A DNA stretch of 64,000 bases from Paramecium pentaurelia (GCA_905183005.1 CAJJDO010000001.1:5836-69835), one strand, 5' to 3'; positions 10,424 through 24,263 are shown, numbered from the stretch's first letter. Notes: generated by a model from the sequence alone, not told the origin. Numbers and translations are program-made.

Positions 10424-13400
10424 ATGGAAAGAAAACCAATAGGAGAGAAACTAAGTAATTTAAGTGCTCTTATCTAAAAATAATAACCCAATAAAGAGTA
10501 TTATTATAAAAATATCATAAGACAATAGGATGAATAAGATTAGAAATGCAAGTAAATATTTCCAAATATGAATCAACCGGAAAATTAAGATAATGGATCA
10601 TAGACAGAACAAGATAAATTGAAATAAGTTTAAAATATCATTTAAGATTAAAAGCAATTTTAAAAGTAAACAATTGATACATAAAATAGTGATATATCAA
10701 AACTTCTAGATAGACTTGGAAAATTATAAGAATCAACTTCATAATCATAATCAAAGACACCAAGTGTTAAATAGTAATATCCTCCTAATTAGTATGATCC
10801 GACACCAAATTAAACACCCAACAATCGAATTGTTTAAAGTGTTTCTGCTTTACCAAAATAAACACCACCATAATAACTTCCTTAACCTGTCTAATTGTTT
10901 CCAACAAATAGTCCAATAAGTGATTAAACTTACAGAAATTTGAAAGAATAAAATGTTGATTTATTAAGAAATGTAGCTTAATTATAACCTTTAGTATAAG
11001 TAGTAAATGAAGTAATTATAACATTAATTTTTAGCTTAAAGTCGCTTTGTAATAAACAAATGATAAAATAAGAGAATAATAAAAATAAATCGAGTAATTG
11101 CTTAAAGAAAATATGTAATTAAAATAGCAAGTCATTTTAAATGAATAAGAGAAAATAAACAATAAAAGATAATTTGATGATATAATAGCTAATAATCAAT
11201 TAGCTCATTAAAGAGATTTATAAGCAATAAAATTTTAGGCTCAAGAAAATTTAAATGGTTTAGAATAAACATGGAAATAATAATATGTTCTATTAAAAAC
11301 AGAATCTGATGCTGTTATTAATAATCTAAATTCTAAATTAGCTATTTAACAAAAAGATAATTAGAAATAACAAGATATTATAAATAATGTAGTAAATCAA
11401 AATAAAGAAATCTAAAAAAGTTTATGTAATATATACTAAATTAAATTTAGAGGATAGAATTAATGATTTAAATATGTATCATTAATCGCTAGAAGAAAAG
11501 AAATTGGAATATGAAAAACTCTAGAACAATTACAATGCTTCTTTGGAAAAATATGAAAATAATACAAAATAACTAATAAATTAATATACTTAAAAATAAA
11601 GGCAATAAGAATAACTAATTAATGAATTAAAATAACATAATACTATCTTAAGTTAATAAATGGTTGAATTGGATTAAACTCACAAATAGACAATATAAAG
11701 TTAATAAATTTAAGTTTAGCATCATATTAATGGAAAACTAGAGGAAGTACAAAAAATCAGTATAGTAGAAAAATAACAATTATAATAATTGTATGAAGAT
11801 AAGATAAATAAATTAAGCCAAGATGTATGATATCATCTATATTTATTTTAGAAAGAATCTCAACTTAGTTAATAAAAATAATCTATTATATTTTTAGAAC
11901 AAAAGATAGCAGTTTTAGTATAGGAGAATAAAACTTTAGTCGAGTAAATGAATAAAATAAAGAAAAAAGCAGATAATTTAGAATAAGCTATGATAAATTA
12001 AGAAGCAGCATATTAAAATCTAACAAAAGATTCACAATATAAAACATTATCACTTACCAAATAAATTTAAGAATTAAATTCTATGATTGGAAATTCGAAC
12101 TAAAATAATTTTTAAAATTTTACTAGAAAATCAGACACTTATGATTCAACAGAAAGAATATAATAGTTAGAATAATAATTATCTTATAAAAAGGAAGAAA
12201 TGGATCTTCTTTTGCATCATTTAGATTAAGTGTTTGAAATAAACAGAGATTTTGAGAATAAAATCAAAACATTATAAGCTTAACTTGAATTAATGGAAGA
12301 AAAAAATAATAGAGAATAAGATTAAAGTAATAATTTAATAAAATAATAAAAATAATAAATTGATGAATTAAAATCTTAATTAGAAACCAGTTAGAAGTTA
12401 GATAGCAAGAAGGAATCTTAGATAAAAGAACTATATTAAAAATTAAATGAAGAAGAATAATTAAGAAGAAAATAAACTGATTAATTAATGATGAGTGAAA
12501 AACAATAATTCTAAGATGTAATCAATTTTGTATAATAATATAGTAAATTAAATAACTAAAAATTAAGAATGTGGAACTGATAAATTATAATGAAATATTA
12601 GAATAAAATTTAAAAGAATTATAAGAGAAATATGATTATGCTATAAAAGAATAAAGTGAATAGAAATAAGTAAAATCTATTTGATTATTTAGCGTTTTGA
12701 AGAATAAAAATAAATAATTGAATAATAAATTTAAATGTTGCAAAAGAAGAATTTAGACACTCAAATTACACAACCAAATTAGTTAAAACGAGAATAAAAA
12801 AATGTTGATTTAGAAAAATTAATTAATGAAAAAGATTAATAAATTAAGTTATTAGAATAAAAACTAAAAGAAAATTAAATAAAAACTAAGGATTTGGATT
12901 CCAAATAAAAATCAGTAGAGGAAATTGAAAATTAAAATATTTCTATGTAAAAATATTATGAAAATAAAATAAAAGAATTAGAATTAAGAATTGGAACATA
13001 TGATGATTAAATAAAAATCAATAATAAATAGCTTTCAATTTATTAATAAAAAATAAAAAATTTAGAATAATAATTATTAGCATATGAAGATGACATATCA
13101 AGATTAAATGACATTAATTAAAATTTAGAAGAATAACTTGCTGTTTAGAAGAACAATAAATTTACATCTTAACCAAATAATTCAGGTGATCTTTAATAAT
13201 TATAAGATGCTAATTTGAGATTATAAGAATAATTGAATTTAGTAAAAAAAGAGAAAATATAATAGACTTCAAAATATGAAAGTTAAATGTAATAACTTCA
13301 AGATTAAAATAATAATAATAAAGAAACGATTAATTAGCTCAAAAGAGAAAATCAGTAAATTAGTGAGAATTTGAATAATAGAATTATTTTGCTTCAATAA

Positions 13401-13619
13401 TAGCTTGATTCCTTTTAGAAATAAATTAGTAGCTTAAAGCAAGATAAATTAGATTTAAACAAAGAATATTTAAGTTTAAATGAGTAAAATAAGACTTTAG
13501 CAGATTAAATTACAAAATTAAAAAAAGAAAAAGCCTAAATGACAATGAAATTAATGAATTCAGGAATGGCAAACTTAATTGGAAGTTAAGTATCATCATA
13601 TTCAGAAAAAAATTTATGA
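10424..13619 (+). CDS. Long coiled-coil protein
   Basis: One frame runs from MERKPIGEKLSNLSALIQ to a terminal GMANLIGSQVSSYSEKNL, about 1,020 residues, after removing five short introns (for example GTAATATATACT...TTTAG near 11430 and GTAAAATCTATT...TTTAG near 12670). The first 200 residues are Gln/Pro/Ser-rich and likely disordered. The rest is heptad-rich coiled coil with blocks such as EEKKLEYEKLQNNYNASLEK and LDLNKEYLSLNEQNKTL. There is no motor, kinase or membrane segment. Glutamine is written almost entirely as TAA/TAG. It is likely a structural or cortical cytoskeleton protein, but the family cannot be named because coiled coils converge. It is well supported as a gene because the frame is intact for more than 3 kb. 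Confidence 0.85.
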
Positions 13620-14021
13620 GATGATTTTATATTTATAATATGATAATTCAAAATACAATAAGTTTATCTTTAGAACTAAAAATAATATGAAATCGACAGT
13701 TTTTACTAATATACTGATAATCTTTATATACAGATAATCTTTTTAAAGCCTAATACTATCTAATAATCTTAATTTGCCTAAGAACATGTAATTATAGAAT
13801 AATTTTATAACTTTATTACTTAATAAAAGATGCAAATTAACAGAAATATAAAAGCAATATAAGGAATAATATTATTCAAAAATTTTGAAAATTCCATATT
13901 AAAATCAAAACCATACTTGAAAAAAGTTAAATTTTTAATAAATATCATATTTTAGAAACTTTAAAAAAAAATAAACTATTAAAATTGAAAATAATTCATT
14001 TGTTCATAATAAAATATAATG
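13620..14021. other. Intergenic region between two convergent gene ends
   Basis: This 400-base AT-rich stretch lies between the stop of the coiled-coil gene and the stop of the synaptojanin-type gene. It must hold both polyadenylation regions. No coding-like frame or stable stem was noticed. Confidence 0.5.
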
Positions 14022-16974
14022 TCACAATAAATCAGGATTTTGAGGATATTAATTTGATTATTATTATGTAGAATTTAATATTTATTATTGCTATTTCATG
14101 TATTATATAGCATACTATTATTATCTATCTTCATCCTTATTTTTTACATATTCTGAAGTTTTTTAAAACTATTATATTGGTTGTTACATTTATTAGATAG
14201 ATTATTTCTATTATTATTAACTCTATTATTAAATATGTAATGAATCTTTCAAAAGATTTTGATATTCATTAGATTATTAAGGTTGTTGTTGCCGCTAAAA
14301 TTATATGTTTGGAGTATGTTATTTTGAAACATTAAAGTTTGGTAAAGGATGATTAAAATTCTACATTTTTGACAAACAGTATTATGATTTAACAAAGTTC
14401 AACTTTTCTTTATCTATTTTTTTTATTTCAACAACATAATAACTAGACACAGGCCGATGATCACTATCTAAACATTCATTTCTTTTATAATAACGTTATT
14501 AACAAATTAATCCCTCTTTACAATTAACTAAAATTCTATCGCACCATGAAGGTGTTCTTTATTTTTTAGATGTATCATAAATTTGACTATTTTTATCATA
14601 TTTATAAGTTGGCAAAAAATTGATACTACCTTCCCAATAATTTTATAGGTATTGATTTCTTTTTTTTTTATTTCCAAGTTGTTCTTAATTTAATAAATAT
14701 GCTAACTTTGCTTTTGCATTAGGACAATTTGGATCTTTGGAAATTAATTATAGATAATTCTTAATTTATTCAACCACTTCTTAGTATGGTAATTCAATTC
14801 TAAAATTCATATCACCAAATAAAAATGAATAATCGAGATTGCTTAAATTTATTTTGAATTTAGAATTTTAAAAAGCTCTTTGATGAATCTCATCAATATC
14901 AGATAATCTTTATTAACATTATTTGTTACCAGATGTAAGATGACAACAAGTAAATCCTAACTAAAATAATTGATAAATAAAATAATTACTAGAGAATCAT
15001 CAAATTTAAATTAAACTGAAACTCCTCCTTTATTACCTATTGTACCACCTAAACCTGTTTTAACAACATCTGTATCAATCTAAGTCATTCTAGAAATTTA
15101 TGATGTCTTCACAAAAATTGATATATATATACCAACTAAATCAGATTCTCCAATTTTAGTATAAGGTTCAATTTTAGATAAGTTTGATTGAAACAATTTA
15201 TCCCATAATTAAATTGTTTTTTCATTACTCATAATTACAATATTTTATGGATTTAAATCAACAATTTCTTACAAACCAAAAACAATAATATCTGGATTAG
15301 ATTATTCTTATAAATTTAATATATTTTAAGAAAAGTCAGTTGTAATAGGATTATTACCACCAACATTCCATGTTATTAATAAAATTGAAATTTGACTATT
15401 AGTGCAAAAGTGTTATTCTTACTATGCTATCCAATCATCGAAATGAGTTTAAGATGTAGAGCCATACAACAATTAATTAATTGTATTTTGTTTAGTATCA
15501 TCTTCAAAGTGACGATTATAAAATCTCTCTATATTATTGTATCCATCTTTGAGTACTCCAATTAGACCCCTTTTTCCTTCTCTTGCCATATCTGATACTG
15601 TACTTCCTGATCCTGAATAAATGATACTCAACATATCTCCATTATTAGCCCACATATTCTTATATTTAATAATAAGATCATGTAATAATTTTTTATTACT
15701 TTCATCAAAAGAATTAAGAATATCAGAATTATTAGATAATTAAAGATTTAAAATTCTTAAAAATCGATCAAAACTATAAAGACATAGTTTGCTCATAAAT
15801 AAATTAGTTCTATCCAAACAATCCAAGCAGTTAATTCTAAATACTCCATTCTATTTATTTATAATTTATTTATCTTTTTCAATATGACATTAGAATTTAT
15901 CCAAAGTCTACTCATATTAATAAATATAGGGATTAACACCAGAAGACTTACCATTTTTAACTAAAGAATGAAAATCAAGGTATTAATAATAAACATGATC
16001 TAATTAAGCCTTCTAAAATTAATAGTAGAAATTATCTGTTAATACTTATTCTAATTATCTGCTGTTTTACATTAAATTAATGCAAAATATTTTACCATAT
16101 CTTCTTAAAAGATTAAAATGTTTTATAAATGCAGATAAAGTTAATTCTTTTGACCTTGTTAATTTGATACTATTAACACCATCTTAATTCCAAAATATTG
16201 GTACTGATCCTCTTATGACAACAAAACTTATTAATATTGAACCTGATATAACTATTTGCTCTGTTTCCACAAAATTAGCAACATGTCCATCATCATTTAT
16301 TCCTCTTGAATAATAACGAGTTCCTCCCATAAATCTGCTTCTTCTAGAAATCAAAACTAATGTAATAGGTTGTTTATCAATGTATGAATCTATTTATTCA
16401 ACATAACCTTAAATCATAGGAAGTTGCCAACTAGAAGAAATCTTATTTTCTCTAAAAGAGCTAAGTAGTTTATTATTCCAAACAAAACTATTCTCATATT
16501 TCTAAAAATTTCTTGCAAGAGTTATATCTCCATTGAGTGAAAAGTAAAAAGCTGATTACAATAGTTTCTTTTAATTACTTATACTTTCCAAAATATCTTT
16601 ATTGTTATTAGGATTATTGTCCTCTAATTAAATGTGTGTTTTACATCGATAGAAATGTAGGATACTTAATCAATATGATAAATAATTTAATCCTGGATTA
16701 TCGCAACTTTTGTACATTCTTCAACAATCACTATGAATGACTTATTATAAGTCTTAAACACTCCCAATATATAGGAGCATCTTTAATCTCCTTTCATTTT
16801 GCCTTCCTACTCTTAAATTTTAGTTGATTCTTCAATAATTGATGAAATTCGATGAAATTTTAGCTAAGTGGTTATATTTGGTAAATCTGATTTAATCTAA
16901 TGATAGTGAAATATTTTTCATACGATAATTGCATTCTAATTGGCATTAATTTAAAATAACTTCAAATTAGTCAT
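14022..16974 (-). CDS. Synaptojanin-type phosphoinositide phosphatase (Sac + 5-phosphatase)
   Basis: Two catalytic domains lie in one protein of about 950 residues. The N-terminal Sac domain starts near MTNLKLFQINANQN, with ILGVFKTYNKSFIVIVEECT and RSRFMGGTRYYSRGINDDGH, and carries the catalytic CX5R(T/S) motif as NCLDCLDRTN, then MWANNGDMLSIIYSGSGS. The C-terminal inositol-polyphosphate 5-phosphatase has TWNVGGNNP, FGLQEIVD, GLGGTIGNKGG, FLFGDMNFRIELP, PSWCDRIL and SDHRPV. Synaptojanins remove 4- and 5-phosphates from PI(4,5)P2 to uncoat endocytic vesicles. The extreme C-terminus is a Gln/Asn-rich tail that could recruit endocytic partners. Introns include a 27-nt one just after the start (GTATGA...CATTAG) and a 29-nt one in the 5-phosphatase. 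One junction near 16630 fits only a GAG acceptor. The domain call is very secure. Confidence 0.93.
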
Positions 16975-17005
16975 TTAATATATAGTATATATGTTATAAT
17001 AATAA

Positions 17006-17770
17006 TCAATAAAGTTTTTTAGAAAATTAGTATCTGTGTTTTGTAGTCTTCAATAATTCAATCAAATAATTATGATTATTATTATCATTTGATAATTAAG
17101 AATCCAAAGATGTTTCATTGCTTTCGAACTCAAATATTTACTTAAGTTACCTTTTCTTCAGTTAATGATGAGATGGTTTCATGAGTGTGATCATGAATAT
17201 TATTAGTCTATTCTTAGAATTTATAGAAATGATAAAGTTATTATTATTTTCCCAATTTTTCATGAACAATGATTAATTGTATATTTTCACATTATTTATT
17301 TAGTGTATTATTTTCTCTTTTCAATTCATGGATTTCTTTTTTTAATATAAAATGGTCTTCATAACTTTAATTCAATTCATTCAGTATTATTTGTCTGTCC
17401 TCTTCCCATCTTCTTTAGCAATTCTTAAAAATATTAGTATTATGAAAAAGGAAAAGAAAGAATACTTAAATAGGTTTAGAAGGATATTATATTTATTTAG
17501 TTAAAAATTCTATACATGGCATTTATTGAAATATTATTTGAAAAGTGAAATTTTCTATTAGGATTAATAGTCTTCCTTAATATTATTCTGTGAATTGCTC
17601 TAATGTTTGAGAAATCAATATTAATTATTTTATTGATTATCAAACTACAAATTCTTATTTAATGTTTTTGAAATAGTAGATTCCTTCGATTTTTATTTTC
17701 CTAATTCTTAATATTAGAAAAAATTACTTGCATAATTGATTCCTGAAGATTTAGGAGTTGTTTAATTCAT
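17006..17770 (-). CDS. Small coiled-coil protein, 5' exon uncertain
   Basis: The 3' part is clear: RRWEEDRQIILNELNQSYED, then HELKRENNTLNKQCENIQ, then HDHTHETISSLTEEK, a 22-nt intron that ends in GAG, and a last exon ending TTKHRYQFSKKLY. The open frame extends upstream through LISQTLEQFTEQYQGRLL. The first ATG in that frame is at 17522. A separate coding-like block with its own ATG (MNQTTPKSSGINYAS) begins at 17770, but I found no good intron to join it, because a TGA lies between. The gene ends 32 bases upstream of the synaptojanin start, on the same strand. The family is not recognised. The start could be 17522 or 17770. Confidence 0.45.
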
Positions 17771-17843
17771 ATTTTAAATTTTTAATTGTTAATTCAATTA
17801 TAAATAATTTTTTGAACCAAATTTGATTCAAAAAATTACAAAA

Positions 17844-20620
17844 ATGAAAACTCCATTTGGACTCTAATAATATTTTGCTACTAAATAAGCTTAACATCAT
17901 CAACTACTGGATGAAGAATCTGAACATTCACATAAGATGTTAATCAAGGAAATTGAAATTGATGCAAATATGTGTAAGAAATAAGCTTCTCTTATACTTG
18001 ATAATACTCCTGTCTATTTTCCTCATTAGCCTTATGATGTATAAAAAAGCTATATGGAAAGTGTGATAAGAGCCTTAAATAAGAAATAAAATGCATTGTA
18101 TAATATTAAAATCAATTAAGATTAGATTAGAATCACCAACAGGAACAGGTAAAACTTTGTCTTTACTTTGTGCTTCTTTAGCATGGTTAAAAAAGAATAG
18201 AAAAGATCAATTAAATTCTGATTAACCTAAGAATATTAAAATTATCTATTCTTCAAGAACACATGCTCAATTAAAACAAGTGGCTATGGAATTAAAGAAG
18301 ACTGTCTATAAACCTAATGTTTCTATGCTAGGATCAAGAGATTAATATTGTATAAGAGGGGATTTTAGTACAATAAAAGGGACTTTATTAAATTAAAGTT
18401 GCCGAAAATCAGTCAAATCAAATTAATGTCAATTTTATAAAAAAGATCATCTCATACTTATGGCTTAAAATTATAGTACATTAATAAGTAGTTTGGAAGA
18501 AGCAAAATAATTTGGTTATAAAAATAAATTATGTCCTTATTATTTTGAGAGATAAAGATTGGATTTTGCAGATCTTATTTTACTTCCATATAATTATCTA
18601 TTAGAGAAAGATTTTTAAGATGTAGTTGAAATTGAAAATTCCATTTTAATATTTGATGAAGCCCATAATGTTTAATCTACAGCTGAAGATGGTTCTTCAT
18701 TTCTTATAACTCATAATAATATTATAGAAGCTGAAAAAGATCTTGAAAAATGGATTGATGAATTAGAATCAATCTCGATCTTTTATGATTAATTGAAAGC
18801 TAAATTGAATTCAGCCAAAGTATCTTCTGAATTAAAAGAATTTAGATCAATCATGATAACAATTAGAGTATTTGCATAATATTTGGAATCATTTAAAAAT
18901 AATCAATTATAATTTATTAATTCTGATAAAGAAGAGAAATATTTGATTTTAGATGCTCGTTAAATATAATCTATGATTTTTGAGAACACTTAAGATAAAG
19001 AAAACACCTTTAGATTATGGACTGAGAATTCTTAAACTAATTATGCAAAAGGAGTTAATAAAAATAATTTTGCAAAATATCTAATTCATTGTTCTATTTT
19101 AATCGAAATTATGGGTGAATTATCTCAAATTCCTGGTTATCATTTTGAATCATGGGTTAAATTTATGAAAAATGTATATGATCTAATTAAAGTTGAAGAT
19201 GAAAGAGAAAAACAAAAATTATCATTAAACTCTTTATAAAACGAGTTTAATTAATACAAATTATCTTTCATTCTTGACTAATCTAATTAATTATCCATTA
19301 ATATGTGGTGTCTTGAACCCTCACTTGCCTTTTCTAGGTTATTCAATAAAAGTATATACTCAGTCTTATTAACCTCTGGTACACTATCCCCTATGCCATC
19401 ATGGGCTTGTGAATTACGAATACCATTTGATGTTTAATTAGTTAATGAACATATAATTGATTTGAATAAAAATCTTAGAGTTTTTTAGCATAAAGCTTTT
19501 GATTTTTCATTTAATTAAAGAAATAATGAAGAGTAAATTAGTAAATTTGGTGTTACTCTATTAAGTTTATGTTAGATAATTCCAAATGGAATTCTAGTTA
19601 TTTTTTCATCATATAGTCTCATGAATAAATTTAGAAGCAAATGGACATACAATAAATTATTAACTAGGTTATGTGAAATCAAAGCATGCTTATGGGAACC
19701 ATAATAAAGTGCAGAAATGTAGAATATATTTGATACATATAAATAAAAGGCTAAAAAAGGTGCTATCATGTTTGCAGTCCATAGAGGAAAGGTTGCTGAA
19801 GGAATTGATTTTTCTGATGAATTATGTAGAGCTATATTTTTAGTTGGTGTTCCCTATCCTCCCAAATAAGATAATCATCTATTAGAAAAAATGGGCTACT
19901 TAGATAAAATCTTTAATGATCCAGAATTTACTAATTAATAAAGAATAAGAAGTTCTGAATGGTATACACAATAAGCTATACGTGCTACTAATTAAGCAAT
20001 GGGAAGAGTTATTCGACATATAAATGATTATGGGTATAAATATTTTAATATTATTTTTAAGTATTGTTTATCTATGTGATAAAAGATTTGAATATAAAGA
20101 CATAAAATAAGGATTATCAAAATGGGCATAACCAGCCATATAGCCTTGGATCAATGATGATGAAATAATTAAGCATACAAAGGAATTTTATAACAGAACA
20201 ATTTCTATTAAAGAATAATGTATAAAAGAGCAAATTGAATAAAAACCTATTTAAGAATAAGATTGTAAAAAAAGAAAACTTTAATTTTTTGGTTTACAAA
20301 ATAAAAATGATTTTGAAAAATTAAAAGATGAAACTTAAGATAGAATGAAAAATTTAAATGAACAATCAAAATAAAATGAATATATCAATCTTCAAAGTTA
20401 TTAAATGAATCATCATCTACAAGAATAATAATTTAAAAATTCTAATAAAAATTAACAAAAAGATTTAGAAATTTTGAATAGTTAGAATATTAATTTTTCT
20501 AATTTAGATCGCAATAGTATATAATAAACATAATTAAAAATGGATATTGATGATGATTAAATTTCAAGAATTGAATCAAAAAAGAAAAAGTTATGTATAA
20601 GATTAAAAAATTAAAAATGA
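17844..20620 (+). CDS. RTEL1: RTEL1-type Fe-S DNA helicase
   Basis: This is a superfamily 2 helicase of the XPD/FANCJ/RTEL1 group. Domains in order: a short leader; YFPHQPYDVQKSYMES (Q-motif region); Walker A in NALLESPTGTGKTLSLL; SSRTHAQLKQVAMELKK (motif Ia); four Fe-S cysteines (in QYCIRG, QSCRKS, NQCQFY and LCPYYF); Walker B IFDEAHNV; GTLSPMPSWACEL; GILVIFSSYSLM; and the helicase C motifs FAVHRGKVAEGIDFSDELCR and QAMGRVIRHINDYG. RTEL1 unwinds D-loops, telomeric T-loops and G-quadruplexes in the nucleus. The sequence around Walker A and the cysteines fits RTEL1 better than FANCJ or XPD, but the C-terminus is a Lys/Gln-rich tail without the harmonin-like domain. Introns: 28 nt before Walker A (TAG) and 28 nt at 20034-20061 (ends AAG). 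Confidence 0.88.
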
Positions 20621-20679
20621 AATTGTATCTTATTATTTATTTTTTTTGATTTAATATTATTATACTCTTTTTATTTATC

Positions 20680-21989
20680 TCAATCCTCTGCATCTTCTCC
20701 AGCTTTTGGGAAATCATTCTCATGAGTTTCCTATAATTCAGGATCTTCCAATGGTGCTTCCATTACTATTTCTTTAGCATATTCCTTTCCATTCTCAACC
20801 GCCAAAGTAGGAAAGTTAAGTAAGTCTTTATTTTTCTTTTATACCTTCCAAGAATCTCTTAAATAAACTATTGAACCAGGTTTTCCTGGAACTGAACCTT
20901 TTATATATATTAATTATCTAACTGCATCAATTCTGTAAATCTTATTATAATAATATTCAAAATTACTTAAATCCCTTCACATGTTACTTTGTCACTTCCT
21001 AAATGACCAGGCATCTTTTTACCCTTAAAGACTCTACCTGGATCTTATCTTTAACCAGTACTTCCCAATTGTCTATGACATAGTGAATTACCATGAGTAG
21101 CAGGTTATGTTTTAAAATTATGTCTTTTAACAGTACCTCCAAATCCTAACAAAATAAATCAAAACTTCATTTTTACCTTTTCCTGTTGAAATACCTTAAA
21201 TATCAATGAATTAGCCTGGAGTAAAATGTCTTGCAGTCAACATATAGCCAACTGGCAATACATTTTCAGGTGTGATAGGGAATTCCTTTATATATTTTTT
21301 TGGAGGTATCTATTATAAAATTTGAGGTATACATTTGCTTTAAGGAAATGACCTATTTAAGGTTTCTTTAGGGTTTTAATATTGACTGCTCCTGCCCCAA
21401 TCTACAAACCAGTATAAGTGTCATTTTTAACTACTTAAACAACTTAATTATTATCTAATTGTAAGACGGTTAATGCATGTCGATAACCCCATTTATCCCA
21501 TTAAGCAGTCATACCAACTTTAACAGCAATCAAGCCTGCTCTTTTTGGTTAAGCAAAGGGATCATCATATGTATGCTATTTAATTTCAAATTTTTAATTG
21601 CATTCTTCTGTAATATCAATAGGAGGTTAAACAAACTTTTTATAATGTTTTCTTCTTCCTTCAGGTTATTCATTTAAAGAAAGATAGATTGTTTTAGGTA
21701 TTTTTTTTGTTTAAGGAATATGTGTTTCATAAAATGAACTCCATGTATGCATTTTTGGTTATAATGCTCTTAATTTTTCTAATTCAATTTTTTTCTTGAG
21801 ATTTTCTTATTATTGCTTTTATTCTTGTTCTTGATCTGATTTGGCAATTTTTCCTGATTTATCATCACTTATTGCTTTAGCTCTTGTCTTCTCTCTATGA
21901 GGTTAAGCCTTAGGTCTAGTGTGTTTTGTGAAATAGTATAGTGATGCCCAATTTAATTGATGGGTTGTGGTTATAAATCTAAGCAACAT
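20680..21989 (-). CDS. MRPL3: Mitochondrial ribosomal protein L3 (uL3m)
   Basis: The protein starts MLLRFITTTHQLNWASLYYF, a basic, hydroxylated mitochondrial targeting sequence, followed by a charged coiled stretch. The uL3 domain follows: RAGLIAVKVGMTAQWDKWG, LTVLQLDNNQVVQVV, TPGQFIDIQGISTGKGK, GFGGTVKRHNFKTQPATHG, SLCHRQLGS and KKMPGHLGSDKVT. uL3 lies near the peptidyl-transferase centre of the large subunit. The bacterial-type RHNFKTQPATHG signature separates it from cytosolic L3. It ends GEDAED at 20680. Several short introns interrupt it. It is convergent with the helicase, with 59 bases between the stops. Confidence 0.88.
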
Positions 21990-22372
21990 ATTAAAATTTA
22001 TTTATTTAAAAAAATGTGTATGTATTATATACAAATCAAAGAGATGAATATTTATTAAATGTTATTTATTAAAATTAAGGAATAATTAAATTAATATACT
22101 TTCTATAATCTATACTCTTTAGTTAATCTAAAGATATATTTAATAAAATTTCTTAAAAAATGATTAATATCTAAATATTTATCTAAATCATTATTCTTTT
22201 GATTGTTTACTTTAAGAATGATAAAATATTGTAGACTACACTTTTTCTAAGTAATTTAAGTTTTTTGGCTCCAATATTATTGATATTTAATATAATTCAA
22301 TTTTTAGTGAAAAAATGAACTATTTCAGTTCAAATATAACTAAAGGCTGAGGTTGATATAAGATAAATTAAA
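21990..22372. other. Divergent intergenic region
   Basis: This is an AT-rich promoter region shared by the MRPL3 gene (minus) and the WD40-like gene (plus). An ATG at 22315 opens only a 12-codon frame that ends in TGA, so it is either an upstream ORF or non-coding. No other feature was seen. Confidence 0.4.
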
Positions 22373-24263
22373 ATGAAAAACAATTCTGTCAAATTTAAGT
22401 AAAACGTTCCAAAGTCTTCCACAACCTCTATCATTTCAGAATTCTCTTATGATGAATCTCCTACACCAAATGGATTTCAATTTTAAAGCTTTACTCATGC
22501 TTAAACTATTTCAGCAAAACTCAACAAAAATTCAGTCTATAATCAATAGAATATTATGTTTAACACACCCAGAAGATTGGCAGTTCCTTTTCAAGAAATT
22601 GTAAGAAATTAAAATAATTCAATTAGGAAAAAGATGAAGTACTTTCCAAAACACCAGTAAATAAGTAACTCTTTGAGGGAACTAAATAATTCAATAGTGG
22701 ATAAATAGAACCAGTTTCTTTTTCAGAAGCATTGATAAAATAATCAAAATATACAGAGGAGAGTTTGAAGAAAATTTAGAAATTAGAAAAATTCTTAGAG
22801 AAAACAAAATAAAAATATTATAAGCCTATTAATATTTTATCTTCTGATGAATCACCGTCTAAACCTATTGCTCCTAGTTAAATTTCAGGTTTGGCATCTA
22901 AATATGAGGGATCTGAATAGAAATTGGATTCTAAAGTAAATAAGAAATTTAATTAATTGATGGATGAGTTGAGAATAATTCGAAAGGTATTTTAATATTA
23001 AGATTATAGAATATACAATATTTTACAGCATTTGATGGAGCTTATGCTTAAAGCTAAAAAACTTAGAATAATTTTATATCTTTAAAATAATAAAATGGAA
23101 TAATAGTTAATAATGGAAATCATATGACAAGATTAGAATTGATAAATGATACTTTTAAAAGTGAGAAAATATGTGATATTAATGAGAATGATTCAAAATT
23201 TATATCATTTTGTATAAGTGACAAAAATATCTCAAATGATATGTTGATAACTGGTTCAGATAGAGGTAATATTATGGGTTGGAATTTATTTAAAAATCAA
23301 GCTTATCATTATTATGGTTTAAACAATTAATACAATTGCAATTTATAAAAACATTCATTACCAACATTCATTACATAATCATTTAAGAATATATATGTAG
23401 GAACAAAAAATAATGTAAATAATTTAGTTTATTAATTTAAGGAATTATTGATTCTAGATGAAAGAATGAATGAAAGATAATGTTTATCATTAACAATTCA
23501 AAATTCTTATGAAAATTTAATACAAGCAAATTCAATACTATCACCACTTTTACCTAGATTTGGATCTTCAATTGTTGAAAGTCCTGAAATAAATCCAATT
23601 GATCCAAATTTATTAAATGAAACAAATTTCAGATTAGATGAAGAATATGATTCAATTAAGGATGATTTAATTGAAGAATTTCCATCTTTTGAATAATTGA
23701 AAGATTTAAATAGATAAGAATCCTAGCAAATTAAATATATTGATGTTAATGATTATAATGTTCTAGTGACTATGACAGATGGTTTTATTCATTTAGATAT
23801 GAGGAATCCAACTGTTGCTTAATTTAGCTTTTAATAAAATTATTAGTAGGCTTTAAAGGCTATGTTTTGTCCTGGAAATTCAAACAATATCATTTATGCT
23901 AAGTAGAATTCGAATAAATGTTTACTATGGAATTTATAAAAGAATGAAGTACTATTTCATAAGGAATTATAAAATAATCCTTTGGATATGATTGCTTCTC
24001 AAGAAACAAAAGAGATTCTATTTTTACATTAAGAATAAAATGATTCCATAATTAAAGTGTATAATAATGTCACTTCAAAGTTGAAATATTGTGATGAAAT
24101 AATAATTCCTAATTTCCATATTTAAAAAATACTTTTGGATTATTAATGTGATACATTGTATGGTATTGGACCTTATTCTTTGAGAACATGGAATTACTTT
24201 TAATAAAAGGAAATAGATTTGATACATGAAGAGATGCAAAATTAATTAGAATCACTTATATGA
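22373..24263 (+). CDS. WD40-like protein with disordered N-terminus
   Basis: The product starts MKNNSVKFKQNVPKSS and has about 610 residues. The first 220 are Ser/Pro/Gln-rich, with a short coiled coil (EESLKKIQKLEKFLEKTKQK). After a 23-nt intron (GTATTT...TATAG) the rest reads like a degenerate beta-propeller: ITGSDRGNIMGWNLFK, YNVLVTMTDGFIHLDMRNP, KAMFCPGNSNNIIYAKQNSN and KCLLWNLQKNE. The last blade is near YGIGPYSLRTWNYFQ. The GH dipeptides of canonical WD repeats are mostly missing, so the propeller call rests on spacing and the W-D-like ends. No catalytic domain is present. Probably a scaffold; the partner is unknown. Confidence 0.7.

Noticed and set aside
10424..13619. Dense TAA/TAG codons as a sign of non-coding DNA
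   Set aside because: With TAA and TAG read as glutamine the frame is intact for more than 3 kb with heptad periodicity, so these are Gln codons.
17006..17522. Apparent internal frameshift in the small coiled-coil gene
   Set aside because: It came from a mis-split of an A-rich stretch; re-reading gives a continuous frame, with one GAG-ended intron.
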